Shown here: piece after piece, positions 56,050-64,000 of the stretch
How positions within the stretch are numbered: the first letter of the stretch is position 1
Layout of the letters: every line of letters starts with the position of its first letter
Origin: Ontholestes murinus
Taxonomy: Eukaryota > Arthropoda > Insecta > Coleoptera > Staphylinidae
DNA: 64,000 nt
Assembly (NCBI GenBank): GCA_963969525.1
Contig: OZ018392.1
Span: 37,390,936 to 37,454,935 of the forward strand
Direction: 5' to 3'
Notes under the pieces: model-generated
The model's input: the letters and a program-made list of their open reading frames with translations, nothing else
Told to the model about the DNA's origin: nothing
Databases searched by the model: none
Program-made: the position numbers and the translations under genes

Positions 56050-56222
56050 TAACAGAAAAACGTTTAACTTTTTTATACTACTTTTTATTTTTACATAATA
56101 CTTTGTAACTAGTTTCGAATTACACTGTAGTTTGATAATGATTACTGTGTAATTCGAAACTAGTCACGAAGTATTGTGTAAAAATAAAAAGTAGTATAAA
56201 AAAGTTAAACATTTTTCTGTTA
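56050..56222. repeat. ~79-bp inverted repeat around a hammerhead-like motif
   Basis: The arms 56050-56128 and 56144-56222 are complementary with a handful of mismatches; the 15-base centre is TAGTTTGATAATGAT. On the plus strand the sequence TTGATAAT, GATTAC/GTAATTC stem II, GAAACTAGTC follows the hammerhead-like layout of 6042 and 12876. It lies inside the errantivirus relict, between integrase and env, so it is a later insertion, probably of PLE origin. Confidence 0.7.
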
Positions 56223-56291
56223 TTTTCTTGATTGATTACGATGACTAGTCTCGATTTCTGCTGTTTTACGATCATATTTTATATCTTTAAT

Positions 56292-57060
56292 TTATTCCTT
56301 TTTATACTTATTTTTCATCTTGGACTGCTTCTGTTTATTTTGAACATTCACGTTATCTGGGATTTGAGATTTCTCTTTCCGAGTTATATTTCTTTTGGCA
56401 ATAGCTTGGGTCTTATTTTCATTTATAGTTTCATTAATTTTCTCATATAATAGTTTGACTTTTGTTTTATGCATTTCGACGAAATTATTTGTAATTATGG
56501 TTTTTAAGCTAAGGTGCAAAATAGATTCGTTATCAATATGCCCGGAAATGATTTGAGAAGGTTTTAATTTAGTATTAGAATGTATGGAATTATTATATGC
56601 TAATACGGCGTATAAAGTTTTAATTTCGACTGATTCCTTTTCAAAAATGTCTTTATTATGAATAATCAAGACATTTGTCTCCTAAAGGAGCCTTATATGT
56701 TCGATAATAGTTGAAAGTACACTTTCTATTATTTCGTTAGATTCTGGATGTTGTGAATTAATAAAATTAATTTTGATTTTATGAATTCCCAAAAGTTCTC
56801 TAATAACTGTGTTTTTAAATGATTATCCGAAATAATTAATTTGGGGATTCCATGGCGACAAAAGAATTTAATTAAGTTATTTGCTTCGTCGATGTCCCGA
56901 TGATTTGTTTTCCTTCGTGATAATTTTGGATAACTTCTAATATGTCATTGCGATCTTCAACATGCGTAAGGAAATTATTACATTTAGTTATTTTAATCTC
57001 GGAGTTTTTAAAATACTTCCGGAGGACACTACTTAAGTTTTCGTACATTAGACTCTTGAA
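56292..57060 (-). pseudogene. Errantivirus-like integrase remnant
   Basis: Minus strand, high to low: NYHEGKTNHRDID-like sequence (56950-56910, the His-x3-His part of the zinc-binding HHCC domain), then directly FFCRHGIPKLIISDN (second catalytic Asp), showing that the part between was deleted. After a shift comes HPESNEIIESVLSTIIEHIR (catalytic Glu region, 56760-56700). The frame 56292-56669 follows with TLYAVLAYNNSIHSNTKLKP and a Lys/Asn-rich tail. This order is the gypsy-group integrase. The first catalytic Asp is lost and several frames are used. Confidence 0.75.
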
Positions 57061-57064
57061 GTAC

Positions 57065-57335
57065 AGGTAATAATTTATTTTGAGGACAATATATTTTTAT
57101 ATAAAATCAATTATTTCATTAACAAAATTATTTTTAGAAAATTGAAAATTAATTTGTATTTTTTATTATTAAGTAAATTAGTAATTTTTGGTTGAGATGG
57201 TGAATGTTCTACTTCTGTAATTATAATTTGGTTATCACCTACGTTGATTGGTATATCAAAAATAGGATTTTCTAAATTGGAATGATTTGTTGCACCGTCA
57301 TTTTGAATTTTATTCACGTGAGTATTGTACGCACG
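57065..57335 (-). other. Errantivirus-like pol spacer
   Basis: A 68-codon minus frame (57111-57317) links the RNase H and integrase remnants. It is Asn/Ile-rich without a motif, in the position of the connector between these domains. Confidence 0.45.
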
Positions 57336-57337
57336 TT

Positions 57338-58125
57338 CTACAATAATAGATGAGGGGTTGGTTTCAATCTCGTATTTTTTTTTAAATAATCCTTTAAATT
57401 TTGTGCGTATTCCTCGTTGATATTTAGTTCAATCCTAGATAGCACGTCAGCAATTTTATTTAGGGTTCCTTTTTTGTAAACAATTGTATAATCATATTCC
57501 GAAAGTTTTAGTCGCCATCGTACTAATTTAGAATTTGCTTCTTTTATGGACATCAACCATTGGAGGGGCCTGTAGTGAGTGACTACAGAATCGCTTAACG
57601 TACGGCTGGCATATGCAATGGGTAAATCCGAACCGATTTTACCCTGTGACAAAACGGCGCCCAGAGCTTGATTACTGGCGTCTGTAGTGAGTATAAATGG
57701 TTTCGAAAAATTCGGATATTGTAACAAGGGTTGATTTGTCAGAACGTTTTTATATAGATTAAAACAATTTTTATATTGAGAATTTTCAACACCAATAACA
57801 GAATTTTTCTTTATACATTTTATCATAGGTTTTGTCAAATCGGCAAAAATTTTAATGAACTTATGATAATAACCAAGAGTCCTAAAAAGCCTTTTATCTG
57901 TTTCGTTGTTTTTGGAATAGAGTAGTTTTGGATAGCTAAAATTTTGTCTGGATTGGGTTTGACTCATTCCGGTGTAACTACATGTCCTAAGTATGATACT
58001 TCTTTACGTAAAAATTCTGATTTGTCAAGTTGAATTTTAAAATTTGATTCTTTTAATTTTTCAAATACTTCTATCAGTCTTTCTATATGTTCATGTAGAC
58101 TAATTGAAAAAATTATGATATCCAT
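57338..58125 (-). pseudogene. Errantivirus-like RT end and RNase H remnant
   Basis: From 58125 on the minus strand: MDIIIFSISLHEHIERLIEV (just after a damaged Asp-Asp active-site box), QLDKSEFLRKEVSYLGHVVT, a stop, FRTLGYYHKFIKIFADLTKP (connection), then ILTTDASNQALGAVLSQGKI and AYASRTLSDS (RNase H start). Next comes HYRPLQWLMSIKEANSKLVR with ADVLSRI at the end; ~40 residues between these blocks are deleted. It resembles the 17.6/297 gypsy group. The element is cut at 58125 inside the RT, so no gag or protease remains. Confidence 0.8.
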
Positions 58126-58169
58126 TGTACAATGGAAACTAAAATAAATAAATCAATTAACTTTTTATA

Positions 58170-58690
58170 TAACAAACATAGAAAACAAACACGATTTTTC
58201 AATCTATCATAAACATACACACACATATACTACTATAAATAATACATCATTACATCCAGCACAGCATAAATTAGCAGCATATCGATTTATGATACATCGA
58301 CTTTTATCAATACCAATATCTACTCAAAATTATAAAAAAGAATTAAATATAATCTATCACATAACAATTAGAAACGGTTATAACAAAACAATTATTCACA
58401 AAATAATACAAAAAAACAAAAATAAAATAATTGAAAATTTAATATTTCCTTGTCAACCAGAATTAAATATAAACTTCTCATCAATAACATCTAGAAATAA
58501 ATAGATATTTCCGATCATCTACTCAACGACAAAGTAGAATTGCCCAACTTCCCTCTCTTAAAAATGTTCACTCCTCTATTTATAACAATATAGTATATAA
58601 GAAATAATATATATTTTATTTGTATATTTTCTTCACCCGAAGAAGCCATGATCTATGGGTCAAGTACTTAACTGAAACTGAGGGAGGGAT
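58170..58690 (+). pseudogene. PLE reverse transcriptase fragment
   Basis: The plus frame reads FSIYHKHTHTYTTINNTSLH (58195), HPAQHKLAAYRFMIHRLLSI (58255), NYKKELNIIYHITIRNGYNK and TIIHKIIQKNKNKIIENLIF to a stop at 58502. The IYRKPT-T-T-I-N-S-HP-QHKLAA pattern followed by the I-R---IPLS helix belongs to the RT thumb region of a PLE-type EN-RT protein. The last ~190 bp decays and ends in CACCCGAAGAAGCC...CTGAAACTGAGG, which loosely recalls hammerhead-like PLE ends. It abuts the truncated errantivirus at 58125. Confidence 0.6.
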
Positions 58691-58829
58691 CATAGTTTGA
58701 AAAATAAAGACTTATAGGTTATAGGTTAAATAGGGTCCTAGTGAGGTGCGTTAGCCTCTTGTGAACTGCGATCTAATAGATCTATTGTTCTACCCGTAAC
58801 CAATCACTTCCAAAGCAGTCCAACGTCCT

Positions 58830-59720
58830 CCATGAACCTGGTAACTTTCTTGGGGGTGATACTGCTTACTTCTTCGTGGTATAATCGGTTCCTACCGAAG
58901 TGTGAAAAACGCTTTTGAACAATCGCGACACACGTGCATAGTATGTGCTTGGTAGTTTCACCTGCCGAATCAAATCAGCAGTTTCCATTTTCATCTTTTC
59001 CCATTTTCCACAAATGGTATCGGAGGGCACAATGCCCTGTCATGATTCCGGTGAAAGTTCTTAGCTCTTTCCTTGTGAGCTCAAGCACCTTGTGGCTATG
59101 ATCGAGTTTGATGAGTCATTTTGATTAACGTAGGCTTGGTATATTGTTCCAGTGCTTGCGTCTTCCTTCTGTCATATTCCCATGTTTGCACCATCTCTCT
59201 TCTATGCGCCATTGGGAGTCCGCAAAAAGGCTTTGGTCCTATAGGAGTGGTACTTGCACCTTTGCACCTTTGACCCACATGAGGTCAACGAGTTGTTCTT
59301 CGCCAGTTGCGAGAGGGATCTTCGACATTATCAGATAGTCCGTGAGCCGCGACTATAGGCTCGAATGGCCTTTAATGCGACTTGGCTGTCTGAGCAGATG
59401 TATATATGCGCGCCATTTAGGTACCTATTTCTGGCGCACATATCAATTGCAATTGCTTCCGCTTGCAAAATCGTGGGTGTCGTACCCAGAGCCATGAAGC
59501 TCATGTGGTTTTACTTAGGGCTATAAATGCCTATTCCAGTATCTCTGTCAATCTTGGCACCATCCATGGACCAGGCTGATATTCCTCGACCAAACTCATT
59601 GACTCTCATCAAAGCTATTGTGGGGTCCTTAATCGATACATTAAACGGTAATTCGAATTCGAGCCTCCTGGACATGATGTCCGTCGGTTTGGACAGGAGA
59701 ACCGAGTCAATTTGCTGCAG
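58830..59720 (-). pseudogene. LINE copy B RNase H and C-terminal zinc knuckle
   Basis: Minus strand: the RNase H block includes MDGAKIDRDTGIGIYSP-like sequence near 59550 (start diverged), ILQAEAIAIDMCAR (59470) and IYICSDSQVALKAIRA (59410), with the third Asp intact. Past the region deleted in copy A come LWVPLLHYMRMQ-like linker pieces, TGHCALRYHLWKMGKDENGN (59045) and a C-x2-C...TTKHILCTCVAIVQKRFSHF knuckle region (one Cys replaced by a stop), then a terminal KKVTRFMEDVGLLWK. The 60-codon frame 59096-59278 lies in this linker. Confidence 0.7.
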
Positions 59721-60140
59721 TATTTCTAAGTGTCATATCCAGTCCCCCGGCAGCGTTTTCTTCCTCTGTTGTAGTCGAAGGGCCACTCCTCGTTTTGTAC
59801 CACTAGATAGAGCGATGTCAAGCCAATGATTGCCTCCATTCCCGCGGTTTGTGTCGCTTGCATGGCCCCTGTGATTGTTAGACATGATAAATGTTGAAGC
59901 GTACTCAGCTTCTTTTGCATGTCTAGTTTTTGGATCTTTGGTCACCACACAAGGGCAGCATAGGTGACAATGTGGACCACCGCTATTCTACACAACCAAT
60001 ACGTGATCTTTAATCCCCAGATTTTTCTCATTAGCCGCCGACAGGCCCAGAGCGACGTTGTTGCCTAGATACTTTACTTCGTTGAAGAGGTTTATCTCCA
60101 TTACATTCAGCGAGGGAGCTTCCTCCTACGCATGTTCCAT

Positions 60141-61500
60141 TCATGCGTAGGAGGAATATAATTTTGCACCATCTCTCTTTTCTCTTTTATTCGGGTTGAT
60201 ACTTAGTGCTTCCCGAACACACCAGTTATTGAGGCTATTTTTTAGGATTGTAAGAATGCCTTCATGCTTGCCCGTGATCATTACGGCGATGTCATCTGTG
60301 TAGCCTTGACTTATGAAGACCTTTCTATGCAGTTCATCCAGAAGACCGTCCACCACTATTGACTTTAGTGTGGGGAACAAAACTCCCCCCTGAGGAAACC
60401 CCTTTGTTCCAGTCATAGATACTGTGGATCCTGCTAGAGTAACCGTTACAAGTCGGCTTTGAAGCATTCCCTACACGCATCTTATCGTGGAATTATATAG
60501 TCATTTATTTATAGCCGCTCGTTTTATTGCAGAGAATGAGGTGTATGTCTAAAAAATATTTCATGTTCTATTTCCTTGTATAGGATAGCTCGTTCTGCCT
60601 CTTTGACGAGGTGATGTAGAGCATTGACGGTGGATTTGCCAGCTTGAAATGCGAATTGCTTGGCATTTAAGAGTACTCGTATTAGTGAGTCACTCGTTAT
60701 GTGCTCGTCGATTATGTTCTGTATAATCTTTAGGAGAAATGAGGTAAGGCTGATGGGTCGATATGATTTAGGTTCATCTAGAGGCCTATTATCTACTTTA
60801 GGTATACATACCATTTTCCCTCCCTCCACAACCGGAGTATATACCCTAGTGCACAGCTTGCTTTGTATATCTCCCTGAGTCCTGGAGCAATCCTATCCAA
60901 GCCGCGCTGCATTAGCGCGAGGAAGATACCGTTTAATCTTGGGGATTTATATGGCTTGAAACTGTTTATGACCCAAGTCATTTTGCTGAGCGTGAATATT
61001 TTCCCCGCTAAGCAGTGGCTGTCTGGATTGTAGCAGTAAGCCACTGGGTCGGTACTAGCCGCAATTGTGTTTTTAATCAGTACTTTTGATTCCGGAAAAA
61101 AAGTACCTAGGAGTAGCTCTAAACGTTTCTGTGATCCTTCGTGTGACTGCCGTCAGTTCGTTTTAAGATACCGAGCGCATTCGTATGATCCTTTGATAGG
61201 GCCTTCCTGAGTCTATTTTCTGGGATGAGATTGTCGATTCCCTCCAATAGACCTTCCAGGCCTTTCGTTTAGACTGAGTTTCTTATTGAATTCAGTCAGG
61301 GCCTGTCTGTAGGCTGACCAGTTGCCTGTTTTCTTGGCATTGTTCAAGGATTTCCGAGTGGTAGTCCTGAGTGGGTCCAATTCCTTGTCCTTTCAAGGAA
61401 CGTTTCTCGAGAAGTTTACCTTCTTTACCAGGAAGCTTTTCTCATAGGCTGCTACGATGGTATCACTTAGGTGTAGATAGACCTGTTCTAACTCCTCTAT
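60141..61500 (-). pseudogene. LINE copy B reverse transcriptase
   Basis: From high to low: the linker (61500-61100, frames broken), FKPYKSPRLNGIFLALMQRG (60955), LREIYKASCALGYILRLWRE, RPISLTSFLLKIIQNIIDEH (60760) and FQAGKSTVNALHHLVKEAER (60640); then MLQSRLVTVTLAGSTVSMTG, FPQGGVLFPTLKSIVVDG (60390) and QGYTDDIAVMITGKHEG (60300), the active site with Thr in YADD. Three separate frames. Thumb and linker to RNase H lie at 60140-59730. A well-preserved palm compared with copy A. Confidence 0.8.
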
Positions 61501-61549
61501 GGTAGCAATATTATATTGGAGGCCCTAAAGTTCGGACAGTAGGCACTCC

Positions 61550-62197
61550 TTATATAGTACTCAGTCCATTTTTCGTGGCACTCTGCACTCTGCTTTTTCC
61601 GAACTCCCTTACGTGTTGAACGCGATCGTTTGATGGTCCGACATGGAGGGCTCTGGGAGTACACGCCAATTTTTTTATCAATTGCGTGCCGTACGCTGTA
61701 GCTAAGGTCAAATTAAGTACCTCTTGTCCGATTGCGTTTATAAATGTGGGTTTATTCCCCCTGTTTAAGATGTCTAGATTGCTAGCACATATATAATCAA
61801 GAAGGTACTTACCCGTATTATTATTATCTGAACTGCCCATACTATGTAGTACGCATTAGTGTCGCAGCCCATGATGTTTCCCATTCCTGCTGTACCAGTC
61901 CATGAGGTACTTTACTGCCTCTGGTGGTGAGTGGTTGTCCTGTGTGGCGAACTGTGGAATGGGAGCATAATTAGTATGTTTACTGAAAATCAGGGCGGTC
62001 CGTGGCCTGCCGCATGTTGTATTACATACCAGATAATACAATGGGTTCTGAAGTACTTTAATCGCTCCTCCATGAATCCAGGGCTCTTGAATTAACCTCA
62101 CTTGGACTCTCCCCCTAACCAGCCTGCTGCTTAAGGCACTTGATCCTGCTTTTGAGTGCTGCATATTGATTTGGAGGAACTGCCTCCTACCCTTCAT
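61550..62197 (-). pseudogene. LINE copy B AP-type endonuclease
   Basis: The frame 62197-61856 reads QFLQINMQHSKAGSSALSSR, VQVRLIQEPWIHGGAIKVLQ and GRPRTALIFSK, the N-terminal EEP block with the catalytic Glu in LIQEPW. It stops before the GCDTNAYYIVWAVQ-like box; a shift then gives SSDNNNTGKYLLDYICASNL, DILNRGNKPTFINAIGQEVL and ALHVGPSNDRV, which overlaps SDHQTI in another frame. One frameshift and one or two stops separate the halves. This completes what copy A lost. Confidence 0.8.
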
Positions 62198-62233
62198 TTA
62201 TGGGCCTTGGAATGCATCCAGCTCTGACATCCT

Positions 62234-62712
62234 TCAGTTAATCCTGGGGCATATCCCTGTCCTTTGGACGTACATCAGCCTACTTCTTGGGTGGAATCTT
62301 GGTCGAGCTTTCCCTTGGAGGCTTCCTGATCCCTGGAGCCTTGTTAGCCGCTGTGGAACCCTATGGAGGTATATAACCGTTTCCGAAGGTTTGCCCGAAT
62401 CCAGGGGCCCTTTAGAGCTTGAGGCTCCTGCCCCTTCATCAGGCTTAGTCTTCTTCGCCTTTGTGCGAAGTTGTACCTCGCCGTAACGATATCCAACCAA
62501 GTAATTGTATTATTTTAACTTCTCCATGGACCTAGCATCCACTGAGAAGGTAACCTCTTGAGTGGGTCTAACGGTCACCCTTCTTAAGACCCTCCAGTTT
62601 AAAGCATTACATCCATTCTGGACTGCAATCAGTTTCAGGATGCGGTCATCCCTGTACTCCTGACTGCCTGGAAAATATCCCTCTAGGATATTCTGCCGCT
62701 CCAACGACTTTT
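62234..62712 (-). pseudogene. LINE copy B ORF1, DUF4780 C-terminal part
   Basis: The frame 62704-62510 reads ILEGYFPGSQEYRDDRILKL, IAVQNGCNALNWRVLRRVTV and VTFSVDARSMEKLK. After one shift, 62500-62234 continues GYRYGEVQLRTKAKKTKPDE and a Ser/Gly/Pro-rich tail. It matches ORF1 of copy A from its middle. NWRVL-R-----T-E---SVD--S---LK----R--YRYG-V-LR-K is the conserved DUF4780 end. The 5' end coincides with the element border. Confidence 0.75.
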
Positions 62713-62724
62713 TTGACCGGGCTA

Positions 62725-62815
62725 CTTTTAGAACCGCTACTAACTTACCACTAACGTGCGTTTAACGCGCGTCTGACGCGCTACTAACGCGCGTAGAAGC
62801 GCTGCAGACTGAAGG
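62725..62815. repeat. CpG-rich micro-repeat beside LINE 5' border
   Basis: GCTACTAACTTACCACTAAC, GTGCGTTTAACGCGCGTCTG, ACGCGCTACTAACGCGCGTA and AGAAGCGC form overlapping repeats of (A/T)AACGCGCGT. The density of CpG is unlike the rest of the AT-rich window. It lies just outside the truncated 5' end of LINE copy B. Confidence 0.7.
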
Positions 62816-62974
62816 CAGCTCTTCAATTTTATTAATGAAATTTTCAGTATTGAAATGGTTTATCGGCATGCCATTGTACTGTAGTTTAATAGAAAATGAA
62901 TATTTGTACTAATTACACATTTGCGTATGACAAAATTAACAGTTATGAGTTTGTATTTAATTTTTTTACACCAT

Positions 62975-63210
62975 ATTCACTCACAAACCGTTTAACGTAT
63001 ATTTAATTATTTATTATTTGACAGAAATAAATATATTCAAACTAGTGTTGCTTTGAAAGCTGTGCTATTTGTAATACGCAAATTACTTTAGTATAATTCA
63101 AAACCTGTCCAGGTATTGGCCAAACAAGAAATTTTTCCAATAAGTAATTTTTTTAGTAATGGCAAGACTCATATTTGTTAATTTTCTTCAACGACCTGAA
63201 TGACTTTAAT
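62975..63210 (+). repeat. Family Z repeat, copy 4
   Basis: CGTTTAACGTATATTTAATT, TAGTGTTGCTTTGAAAGCTG, GCTATTTGTAATACGCAAAT and the terminal GACTTTAAT match the other Z copies; closest to copies 2 and 3. Confidence 0.8.
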
Positions 63211-63229
63211 GTAAGTTTTTTTAAATAAT

Positions 63230-63560
63230 TTTTCAACTATTTATAATTTTCTTCACATTTTTTCCATCATTTTTGGTTTCATTTTATCGAACATCTTTTC
63301 AAAAATTATAGAATTTTCCAACCTCGATTTGAAGTGTATTTCTTCAACAATTTATCTTGCAGATTTCTAGAAATTTTCATGAAGGAGGATTTTATGTAAC
63401 TTCTACAGTTTTTTGTAGGTTTTATCTTCTTTTAATCTTCATTCTTTTGTAATTTTCCTTAAGATTTCTAAAGTATTTTAGGATATTTTGCCTCGTTTTG
63501 TCGGAGATCTCTTCAAATATTCTATAAATTGTCAACCATATTTTGTGAGTGTGTATGTCA
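63230..63560. other. AT-rich pyrimidine-biased sequence
   Basis: T-rich words (ATTTTCTTCACATTTTTTCC, GATTTCTAGAAATTTTC) resemble those at 1-640. No coding or RNA feature. Confidence 0.4.
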
Positions 63561-63594
63561 CTCGCGTATGGCAATATGACATATGACTGTTCGT

Positions 63595-63990
63595 GCTATC
63601 TTTTTATGGATATCTTGCTTCGTTACATTTACAAGATATTTGCTATTTTTGAGCAAATTTGCTGAATATTTATGTCATTTTAAATTATTTTGGATATTCA
63701 AGCCCAGGAAATTTCCCTGGTCGGTTTCTCTTACCGATTCACCCTTTAATTTATACTTTTTTCTGTCCCTGTATTTATTCAAAGTCAGCCAATCGTCCAA
63801 AACAGTGAGTATTCGGTTTGTGGCTTCATTTAAATTTTGTAGGCATATTGATCGTCGTGTCATCTGCAAACATTGTTGTCTGTGCATTTATGTAGAATGA
63901 CATATCTTTATTAAGCAGTAAAGGGCTTAAAACACTGGATAATACTACTGTTTGTTCTGTTACATCAGGTTGGCAATTTTTATTTTTTTA
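63595..63990 (-). pseudogene. Jockey-like LINE RT palm fragment at window edge
   Basis: Minus strand from the right: VLSPLLLNKDMSFYINAQ and TTMFADDTTINM (FADD active site at 63873-63859), a frameshift, then NLNEATNRILTVLDDWLTLN and KYKLKGESVRETDQGNFLGL with NIQNNLK (63675). This is the palm from the conserved S-LSPLL turn to the YLG-like motif. The upstream part lies beyond the window. The plus frame at 63583-63900 is its complement. Confidence 0.8.
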
Positions 63991-64000
63991 TTTTTATTTG

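Larger units (their letters stand above)
58770..62712 (-). mobile_element. LINE copy B (best copy), 5'-truncated in ORF1
   Basis: This minus-strand element keeps ORF1 (from its middle), endonuclease, RT, RNase H and the C-terminal Cys-His knuckle. The 3' end is the ATAGATCTATTAGATC-like tail at about 58775. The 5' border at 62712 (AAAGTCGTTGGAGCGG) is within ORF1 relative to copy A. It lacks the three larger deletions of copy A but has its own stops. No convincing target duplication was seen. Confidence 0.8.

Noticed and set aside
58640..58685. CACCCGAAGAAGCC...CTGAAACTGAGG as a hammerhead
   Set aside because: Neither the core nor stem II can be placed convincingly; mentioned only within the PLE fragment.

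Overview
This is a strongly AT-rich stretch of eukaryotic, almost certainly insect, genomic DNA. It looks like a transposon graveyard in a gene-poor region. I found no intact host gene and no bacterial features (no operons, no ribosome-binding-site-led gene series). The repeat repertoire is what points to an insect, perhaps a beetle: LINEs whose ORF1 carries a DUF4780-type domain, an R1-type LINE, Jockey-like LINE tails, Penelope-like elements (PLEs) with GIY-YIG domains and hammerhead-like motifs, an env-bearing insect errantivirus relict, a piggyBac relict, two hAT relicts and Tc1/mariner-type fragments. The order is an inference, not something the sequence proves.

Layout. 0.8-3.1 kb: one decayed LINE (ORF1, endonuclease, RT). 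4.2-6.2 kb: an inverted PLE pair with a GIY-YIG frame and hammerhead-like motifs. 6.4-7.4 kb: a non-coding repeat called family Y here, interrupted by a LINE 3' end. 7.8-9.7 kb: a (CCATCA)n array containing a 200-N gap. 9.8-10.5 kb: a TA-flanked foldback element whose two arms both encode the start of the same transposase. 10.5-12.1 kb: a tandem pair of repeat units with palindromic iterons, then Y. 12.3-12.9 kb: a ~40-bp minisatellite. 13.1-13.6 kb: an unrecognised decayed coding remnant. 14.3-14.9 kb: a full Y copy. 16.1-23.5 kb: a degenerate purine-rich short-word satellite, split by a LINE 3' end and a 1.94-kb hAT element with 8-bp target duplications. 23.6-29.4 kb: PLE and LINE scraps, family Z repeats and local tandem repeats. 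30.3-32.9 kb: a nearly identical 1278-bp tandem duplication carrying a hAT-type transposase tail. 33.1-37.7 kb: one Y copy that has received a foldback MITE, a 3.4-kb LINE (15-bp target duplication) and a second hexamer array. 38.1-43.3 kb: piggyBac remnant, scrambled LINE fragments, an R1-type fragment and a Jockey-type RT. 43.3-54.8 kb: mostly AT-rich unique-looking DNA with two Y copies, a PLE split by Y, and mariner-type transposase ends. 54.8-58.1 kb: a 5'-truncated errantivirus-like element on the minus strand. 58.2-62.7 kb: a PLE fragment and the best LINE copy (minus strand). 63-64 kb: family Z and a LINE RT that runs to the window edge.

None of the coding remnants looks functional, because all carry stops, frameshifts or deletions. 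The most interesting structure is (i) family Y, a ~570-bp non-coding repeat whose ends can be read from an insertion into a PLE gene and which borders both CCATCA/GGTGAT hexamer arrays, and (ii) a scatter of hammerhead-ribozyme-like motifs, three of them with convincing stems. Family assignments of protein remnants come from motif recognition by eye; no database search was possible.
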